Of a stretch of DNA of 12,179 nucleotides, positions 7,388 through 12,179 are shown in pieces. The position numbers and the translations under genes are program-made. Below the pieces are notes generated by a model that was not told the origin of the DNA, did no database searches, and saw only the letters and a list, made by a program, of their open reading frames with translations. Positions within the stretch are counted from its first letter, which is position 1. Each line of letters opens with the position of its first letter. The stretch spans positions 18,401 to 30,579 of the forward strand of contig NWUY0300015235.1 in NCBI GenBank assembly GCA_004151065.3, in the 5' to 3' direction. This DNA comes from Larix sibirica (taxonomy: Eukaryota > Streptophyta > Pinopsida > Pinales > Pinaceae).

Positions 7388-7655
7388 GATAGGTGTTTAT
7401 ATTTTAGAATTTGGGGTGGACTACCATCTATGTTTTTCCTAGATTGAAGGAGGATGTCAGACAGATGTACTATCCAAATTGATTTTATGGCCATTGTTCC
7501 AAATTTGAAATAAACAATTATAAAAAAAAAATATCTAAACTAACTAGTAGCTGATGTATAAATAACTTAGCTTATGCAGATAACAATGTGACAGACAGCT
7601 CTTTAACTAAAATAAAGCAAGAACAAATTAAGTAGCTATGCTAATATAATATATA
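7388..7655. repeat. right copy of the 220-260 bp direct repeat
   Basis: It starts TGTTTATATTTTAGAATTTG and matches 5812-6031. The two copies lie about 1.58 kb apart and enclose both satellite families. Divergence is high, with several indels. Confidence 0.6.
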
Positions 7656-7664
7656 TTGGAAATT

Positions 7665-7716
7665 ATATATTGTATTTAACATAATAATGAATATTTAAAC
7701 AAAATATACAATATAT
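7665..7716. repeat. AT-rich inverted repeat
   Basis: ATATATTGTAT (7665-7675) and ATACAATATAT (7706-7716) are exact reverse complements, 30 bases apart. Because the sequence is almost pure A and T, it may be chance. Confidence 0.4.
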
Positions 7717-7913
7717 TAGAGTTTCTCATTCATTTTAATGACATGATCATAAGTTCAAGCTGTACAATCCTTATAAGCGAATTATTTAAGTATAAACTTA
7801 CAATACTTGTAAGCGGATTTGATTAAATATGAATAGAGTAATAACTGGACTGGAAGTGAGTAGACGTAACGACTTGTTAGCCATTTTTGGCGCTCACACA
7901 CAGGGATGCCATT

Positions 7914-8507
7914 TCATCCTCCGGTGGCGGCGAATGCATTAACAAGAGCGAGGGCATTACTGTTCAATTTATACATCTGCTGCACACGCATGGTAACCAT
8001 GGCCTTTACTATCCCCTTGACATCCTGAAAGCCGTCGAGGCAGGAGTCCTCGTTGGTGAGGGCGGCACTCAGCCACGTCTGCACGTCGCTCATCTGAGAG
8101 TTGAAGATGTTCGGCCTCAAGTGCTTCAGCACCGCCAGAGATCCGTGAATCTCGTCCCTGGTGTCCTCCAAATTGTCAATACAATCCTCAAGTGCCTCTC
8201 TTTCTCTCTGACTCATCTTGGCAGCTCTGTATTTCAGGCCGGTGGCCCAGACTGAAACATTGCGGGCATGCAGCAGGCTCATGTTCACGGCCGCCTTCAC
8301 AAGCTCCTTCTGCGTCGGCTCCAGAGATCCCGCGTAGGAAGAAAACGAAGAAACGCAGAGCTCCGAATACCGAGTCACATTGCACGAGGCTTTTATAAAT
8401 TCAGTGATATTATTCACGGCCCCCGTTGCTGCTACTGAAGCCAGGGTTGCAGAAATTAGGATAATAAAAACATAAGGGGTCCTTGAATCCATGCCAATTC
8501 TATTCAT
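7914..8507 (-). CDS. pectin methylesterase / invertase inhibitor, secreted
   Basis: A single uninterrupted frame of 197 codons. Proteins of this family (PMEI/CIF, four-helix bundle) bind pectin methylesterases in the cell wall, or acid invertases, and block them one to one. An N-terminal hydrophobic signal peptide (about residues 12-27, PYVFIILISATLASVAA region) targets secretion. Four cysteines at 42, 51, 109 and 156 fit the two family disulfides (C42-C51 in the N-terminal hairpin, C109-C156 across the bundle). Family signatures are ALEDCIDNLEDTRDEI and DVQTWLSAALTNEDSCLDGF, then the LNSNALALVN helix. Four N-glycosylation sequons start at N33, N43, N75 and N83. The stop after the inhibitor domain means no pectinesterase domain follows. 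Methionine 6 (GGC-ATG-G context) is an alternative start and gives a more typical signal peptide. Whether it inhibits pectinesterase or invertase cannot be told from sequence. Confidence 0.9.
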   Translation of the reverse strand: MNRIGMDSRTPYVFIILISATLASVAATGAVNNITEFIKASCNVTRYSELCVSSFSSYAGSLEPTQKELVKAAVNMSLLHARNVSVWATGLKYRAAKMSQREREALEDCIDNLEDTRDEIHGSLAVLKHLRPNIFNSQMSDVQTWLSAALTNEDSCLDGFQDVKGIVKAMVTMRVQQMYKLNSNALALVNAFAATGG

Positions 8508-8606
8508 GACAGTGTAAAGAATGTAGGATGCAAAACGAGCCGAAGGTGAACACAGCGATCGAAGAGAGTTGCAGGGCGCCTCGTGTCATAGGTGCTTCTT
8601 GCTTCA

Positions 8607-8616
8607 CCATAAATAG
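8607..8616 (-). promoter_or_regulatory. TATA-like box of the inhibitor gene
   Basis: The minus strand reads CTATTTATGG about 100 bp upstream of the first ATG, after a CTCT run. Transcription would then start roughly 30 bp on, leaving a short 5' UTR of about 70 bases. There is no direct evidence for the start site. Confidence 0.45.
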
Positions 8617-8619
8617 AGA

Positions 8620-8975
8620 GATTTGCACGCTTTTTGGGAATGGTTAATTACATGTTACTTTGTCGGGGCGGATTGCGGTTATTCCAGGTTTCCTGTGATC
8701 TATGTTTTCATTCTCCCGAATCCCGTTCCTGTTGCTTCAAGTCTGGGCCCAGGGGATTGTCACGCGACGTTAAGAAATCTCACAATCTTCGCATGAAGGA
8801 GTTTTAGGGTGCAAGTTTTTTGAATTAGTTAGTTATTTTCATTTCTGTGAGTAATATGAACATTCAAAAATTTGCAGTTATTCAAAGAATTTTTTTGAAA
8901 TAGTTATTTTCTGTTTTAGTATGACATAGAAAACGAGTATTGAGTATTGTATAGTAATCATTTTAGGTTCTGGAT
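8620..8975. other. upstream flank of the inhibitor gene, no gene seen
   Basis: No coding sequence or element end is recognised. The part nearest the gene is moderately GC-rich (8640-8800) and probably holds the rest of its promoter; beyond 8820 the sequence becomes AT-rich like the repeats on either side. Confidence 0.4.
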
Positions 8976-9030
8976 TTTTAGTTTTATTTTTTTATTTTAA
9001 TTATGGTTATATCTATTTATCTATCNATCT
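8976..9030. repeat. low-complexity tract flanking the LINE fragment (left)
   Basis: It runs TTTTTAGTTTTATTTTTTTA, then a TATATCTATTTATCTATC run with an N at 9026. It resembles 9677-9742 in order and content: T-rich ATTTTT repeats followed by TATC repeats. The two tracts bracket the LINE endonuclease fragment in direct orientation. Confidence 0.55.
9026..9026. other. single N in a TATC simple repeat
   Basis: The unknown base lies in the TATC run exactly where the LINE fragment begins. A gap or join in the assembly there would also explain the abrupt end of the LINE frame. Confidence 0.55.
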
Positions 9031-9650
9031 TTGATCCATTGACAGACATGGCTTTTCAGGTCCTTTAATTTATACACCAAATTGTCCATTGGATTAAGAT
9101 CCATATATTCAACACACTTCATCCAAGTGTTTTTTATCATAGCACATAATTCTCCATCCAATAGCCACGAGCTATTAAATTTAAAAGTATATTTGAGGTT
9201 AGGAAGAATCCCATCTAATTGGAGAATAATAGGCCAATGATATGAAAACTTATTCTTTTCAACCCAAGTTCTATATCTCTCAAAAGATAGAAGGAAATAA
9301 GATTTCATGATGAATCTATCTAATATTTTGTGTATACCATCACTACGAACCCACCCATTTGTCCAAGTATGTTCTAGAATAGTAGGACATACATCCACTA
9401 AGTCATACTTATCCAGAAAACTCAAGAAGTAACTTCCCAAGATATCCCTTCTAGCGGATTGACCCTAAATTTCTGCAGGGGAAATAGTGAAGTTTAGGTC
9501 CTGTGCAATGATCAGGTTTTCCTCATCAAGTAAACTAGGCAAAGCAAGAGACTCACACAATTTTTCTCTATTATTATAAGGCCCATAACAATTTAAAATA
9601 CTGACATTCTTGTCCAAATTGCACATTTTCCCCTCCAATAATATAACCTA
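9027..9650 (-). pseudogene. LINE (L1-type) endonuclease-domain fragment
   Basis: The minus strand encodes the second half of an apurinic-type endonuclease domain of a plant L1 LINE, the enzyme that nicks target DNA for reverse transcription. In order: MCNLDKNVSILNCYGPYNNR (from 9626; family N-x-Y-G-P-Y), IIAQDLNF (family G-D-F-N; glycine replaced by Q), HTWTNG (family T-W-x-N), ILDRFIM (family R-L-D-R-x-L) and SYHWPIILQL (family S-D-H-x-P; catalytic D replaced by Y). The frame has a TAG at 9467-9465 and another stop just upstream of 9650. It is open for the last 140 codons, up to the N at 9026, where homology stops just after the domain. No reverse transcriptase follows. Confidence 0.75.
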
Positions 9651-9676
9651 TTTTGTTTTGTAAGACCTGAACTTGG

Positions 9677-9742
9677 GTTTTTATTTTTATTTTTTTATTT
9701 TTATTTTTTTTATATCTATCTATCTATATATATATATATATA
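9677..9742. repeat. low-complexity tract flanking the LINE fragment (right)
   Basis: T-rich ATTTTT repeats pass into TATATCTATCTATCTATATA and a pure TA run. This mirrors the order of the left tract at 8976-9030. It may be a target duplication, a duplicated simple repeat, or coincidence of two microsatellites. Confidence 0.55.
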
Positions 9743-9792
9743 ATCTTAATCTTAAATGGATTTCACATTTGCAAAAATATTAAATATTGCTA

Positions 9793-10001
9793 TTGTCTAA
9801 AACATCTATTATTTCACCTGGAAATCCGAACTCAGGGTCCGGGCTCAAACAAAAATAGTAGACTCCCTGCAGCATCATGGCTGTCTAGATGGATCCAACT
9901 ACACTGAATTTGGGCTCGACACTATTTATTTTAGATCTAAAATGATCTACTATTTCTGTCCTAGTTCGGATTTCCTGGCGAAATAGTAGAGTTTTAGACA
10001 A
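9793..10001. mobile_element. MITE-like element with about 40-bp terminal inverted repeats
   Basis: The left end (TTGTCTAAAAC, 9793-9803) is the exact reverse complement of the right end (GTTTTAGACAA, 9991-10001). The match continues inward for about 40 bp with a few changes: CTATTATTTCACCTGGAAAT against CTACTATTTCGCCAGGAAAT, both followed by CCGAACT. A second internal pair, AAATAGTAGA (9853-9862) and TCTACTATTT (9946-9955), and a perfect 16-bp palindrome lie inside. There is no coding capacity in 209 bp, so it would move using a transposase encoded elsewhere. AAATATT occurs a few bases outside both ends and may be a target duplication, but the spacing differs (4 and 6 bases), so the transposon superfamily is left open. 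Confidence 0.75.
9928..9943. repeat. perfect 16-bp palindrome in the MITE
   Basis: ATTTTAGATCTAAAAT is its own reverse complement. It lies off-centre within the inverted-repeat element and would form the tip of an internal hairpin. Confidence 0.8.
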
Positions 10002-10249
10002 CTTCTCAAATATTTGTGGGTAACTACATTTTGTAAATCTTACAACTTTTTGTAAATCTCACAATTTGTATCCTTAATTTCAACAATTTTAATTTCAATC
10101 TGAAAGATAACAAAAAATCCATCTAAAATGTATATATGCAATTTAGATAATTTCAAATTTCAGTTAGAAAAATCACTAAAAACCATCTAAAAAGTAGAAT
10201 GTTTAGCCTCTCTCATATATAAAAAAAACACTACTACAATTTAAATAAA

Positions 10250-10272
10250 TATCATAATAAATTATTATGATA
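10250..10272. repeat. 23-bp palindrome at the edge of the PLE remnant
   Basis: TATCATAATA, three bases, TATTATGATA is self-complementary except at its centre. It marks the point upstream of which no PLE coding sequence can be recognised. Confidence 0.6.
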
Positions 10273-11094
10273 TATTAAAAAAGAGGATGAATCAATAACA
10301 AAACTAGAGTTTAGATGAAAAAAAATAATGACAAAATACTTACATGCCACGTCCCATCACCATCCTTCACAAAAAAAAATTGGCATCTTGAGCACCCTTG
10401 CCATTAGGGACATAATAATTTGTGACAAAGAACATCTTAATTAAGAATTAAAATATCTTTCTAGTGTCCTTCAAAACAAAGGTTACACATTACAAGACAT
10501 CAACAAAGCTTTTCGAAAGGCATGGCGTAGTTACAAATTACAAGACATCAACAAAGCTTTTAAAAAGGCACATGGCCTATTAACTAGAAACCATTCCCCA
10601 AAAAAATCAAAGCATAAAAAAGGTAGTCCTCCCTTATGTCTAAGGTATTATAGATAAAATAGCTAGGTTGTTAAGAAGAAAACACATGAGATCACTTTCT
10701 CGTCTCTCAATTCTTTGAGGAACATGTTAGACAAGGCGAAAGATCTGGTTGATCCCAAGCTAAGGAAAGGAGTCAATTCCTTGTTCATGTGGTGAAGTAT
10801 ACATCGGACAGACATGATGTTCGATAAAAACAAGAGTGAAAAAACATTGCACATACATAACACATGAAAGAGTAAAGAATTCAACAGTGGCATATCATTC
10901 TAGAAAAACAAATTACCATATTATTTGTGTTGAAAAAGCTAAAGTTGTCACTTGCTCTAAAAGAACACTATAATAAGAGATAGATCCACGAGGCTTTGGA
11001 AATGAAGAAGCACCCATGAAACTTCAATAGGAACAATGGCTTAATTCTAAGCAAATCTTGGAAACCAGTTTTGAACTTTCTAAAGGAACAATGA
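10271..11094 (+). pseudogene. Penelope-like element, RT end plus GIY-YIG endonuclease, decayed
   Basis: The 3' part of a PLE polyprotein can be followed on the plus strand. Frame A (10271-10620) holds KKEDESITKLEFR, a TGA, YLHATSHHHPSQ, GILSTLAIRDIIICD, a TAA (10442-10444), then ELKYLSSVLQNKGYTLQDIN: the end of the reverse transcriptase with the family's S-H-H-H-P motif. After a frame change come VVLPYV (10623) and, in another frame, LRNMLDKAKDLVDPKLRKGV (10715): the linker. At 10776 starts IPCSCGEVYIGQT, the C-x-C motif and the G-[EK]-x-Y-I-G core of the GIY-YIG nuclease. A TGA follows where the family has glycine; then SIKTRVKKHC and further nuclease residues up to about 10970. A last frame (10984-11094) gives IHEALEMKKHP, a stop, then NFNRNNGLILSKSWKPVLNF and a TGA. 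Everything upstream (rest of RT) is missing. The order RT-linker-GIY-YIG separates it from LINEs and LTR elements. Confidence 0.85.
10489..10580 (+). repeat. 48-bp in-frame tandem duplication in the PLE
   Basis: ATTACAAGACATCAACAAAG and the bases after it occur at 10489 and 10537. The 48-bp period is 16 codons and doubles the peptide LQDINKAFRKA without breaking the frame. Confidence 0.8.
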
Positions 11095-11685
11095 GTCCAT
11101 TATATTAGTTACCAATGCTGGCTTACATTGGTTTTAAGGATGAAAATCAATATTAATGAATGCCATTTAGCATAAATTAAAAAGTGAGCCACAAATTCTA
11201 GTGATGATGGTCTCAACTCAATAGTTTGAAACATACGTTGAGTACAAAAATGAGACACAGGTTTTCCATATAAGTTGCTTTGAAATATTTGCTTCTGAAA
11301 TTTTGAACAATAGTAATAAATTATCATATTTTCTAATATATATAAAATTAATTATTTTGAAAATAATATGGTATTTATAATTTTGTAAAAAGTTTAATAC
11401 ATTTAAGAATATTATTAATAAAGGTATAAGCTAATGTTTTTGGAATTGCAATTTTAGGTTGTTGAAATTGTAAACTCATAAAAAAATTACAAATTGTTTT
11501 TAGCTTATTTTATTAATAAACAAATTTAATACATTTTAAAATATTATTAATATTTGAGAAGATATTGTATTTTTTATTTTTCCATTAAACATGAAATTAA
11601 AAAAAAATTCATTTCTTAAAATTTACATGAAATATCTTTTTAAATGACATTTTTAATTTAAGCGTTTTGTAAGTGGGAGATCTAT
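11095..11685. other. AT-rich flank, no gene seen
   Basis: The first part may be 3' untranslated sequence of the PLE. The rest is AT-rich, with recurring TTTAATACATTT.A.AATATTATTAAT phrases near 11391 and 11525 that suggest an old local duplication. No gene is recognisable. Confidence 0.4.
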
Positions 11686-11848
11686 GATATATTGCTCGCT
11701 TGATTACTTTGGTGGCTCGTATTGGGGTAAGTTCTTTAGGAGTTTTCCTTTTCTACAAAGGCTCTATTGATATATTGCTCGCTTGATTACTTTGGTGGCT
11801 CGTATTGGGGTAAGTGCTTTAATGGTTTTCTTTTTCTGTAAAGGCTTG
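11686..11848. repeat. 83-bp tandem duplication
   Basis: GATATATTGCTCGCTTGATT and the following 27 bases (to GGGGTAAGT) are identical at 11686 and 11769. The second halves (TCTTTAGGAGTTTTCC against GCTTTAATGGTTTTCT) are diverged. The period is 83. Confidence 0.85.
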
Positions 11849-12179
11849 TTGTGACTATAATTGTTTGCTCCTATATGGGCACATTTTTGTAGCAATGAAG
11901 GTTAGATTCGTTGCATGGCTCTCTTTGGTGGATAGGGTTTAGATTGATTAACGATTGGAGGGCCTAATCACCACATGGGAGCTCTTTCTTCTCGTGTAAG
12001 GGTTCGCATCATCACATAAGTCTTTTGGAGCAACACGTGATGCTTAGGATTGAAAAAAAAGGATTAGCTTAGGTTTTAAAAAATACTCCCATCATGCATG
12101 ATAATTTTTTGTGCGTGTTTATTCCTTATTGATTTGGGTCACGTTCAGGAAGCACGAGGGGGACAACAGTTCAACTGAA
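11849..12179. other. right edge, no gene seen
   Basis: Base composition is less extreme than to the left (words such as GGAGGGCCTAATCACCACAT), but no open frame, element end or RNA gene can be supported. Confidence 0.4.

Noticed and set aside
5812-7655. Calling the bracketed block an LTR retrotransposon outright
   Set aside because: No TGG-type primer site after the left repeat, no purine tract before the right one, and no clear TG..CA ends or target duplication.
8188-8398. Open frames on both strands overlapping the inhibitor gene (8188-8385 minus, 8192-8398 plus), and 7887-8255 plus
   Set aside because: They are shadows of the inhibitor frame, produced by its higher GC content. No family motifs were seen.
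5104-9650. One single LINE stretching from the endonuclease fragment (9.0-9.65 kb) to the RNase H remnant (5.1-5.7 kb)
   Set aside because: Strand, order and distance roughly fit, but no reverse transcriptase motif was seen between them. The interval holds satellites and an intact host gene instead. Two separate fragments are simpler.
10663-10893. 76-codon open frame on the minus strand
   Set aside because: It lies antisense to the PLE nuclease, whose plus-strand motifs explain the sequence.
11109-11327. 72-codon open frame on the minus strand
   Set aside because: Aromatic-rich, low-complexity peptide in AT-rich DNA with no family resemblance; expected by chance.

Overview
This looks like nuclear DNA from a seed plant, most likely a conifer. 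It is AT-rich, repeat-dense and gene-poor. One short intronless gene of clearly plant type sits among decayed retroelements. A Penelope-like element (PLE) with a C-terminal GIY-YIG endonuclease lies near the right end; among seed plants, elements of this type are known to me mainly from conifers (the Dryad family, proposed to have come from arthropods). The conifer assignment is an inference from content, not from a marker gene.

Layout. 1-371: no gene seen. 372-4798: minus-strand copia-type LTR material. The main copy (1386-4798) has a 5' LTR at 4614-4798, an initiator-Met tRNA primer site at 4598-4610, a long AT-rich leader, a gag start with an F-G-x-N-Y-x-x-W motif near 3050, an acidic repeat-rich internal region and a polypurine tract next to a 3' LTR at 1419-1575. 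No protease, integrase or reverse transcriptase was seen, so it looks non-autonomous. A second partial copy of its 3' end fills 372-1384. 4799-5701: 3' end of a minus-strand LINE with a decayed RNase H domain. 5812-7655: an unassigned repeat block bracketed by direct repeats, holding an ~85-bp satellite array, inverted satellite copies, a 60-bp tandem duplication and a second tandem family.

7914-8507 (minus) is the only intact gene with a recognisable product: a secreted pectin methylesterase/invertase inhibitor with all four family cysteines and a TATA-like box about 100 bp upstream. 9027-9650 is an endonuclease-domain fragment of a minus-strand LINE between similar low-complexity tracts. 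9793-10001 is a 209-bp inverted-repeat element of MITE type. 10271-11094 (plus) is the decayed 3' part of the PLE: end of the reverse transcriptase, linker with a C-x-C motif, and GIY-YIG endonuclease. 11095-12179 holds no recognisable gene, only an 83-bp tandem duplication.

The elements form no joint pathway; the picture is a small cell-wall gene inside old, broken, nested repeats. Three single N bases (1385, 2547, 9026) all lie in repeated sequence, so nearby duplications may be assembly joins. All alignments were made by eye, so repeat boundaries are approximate.
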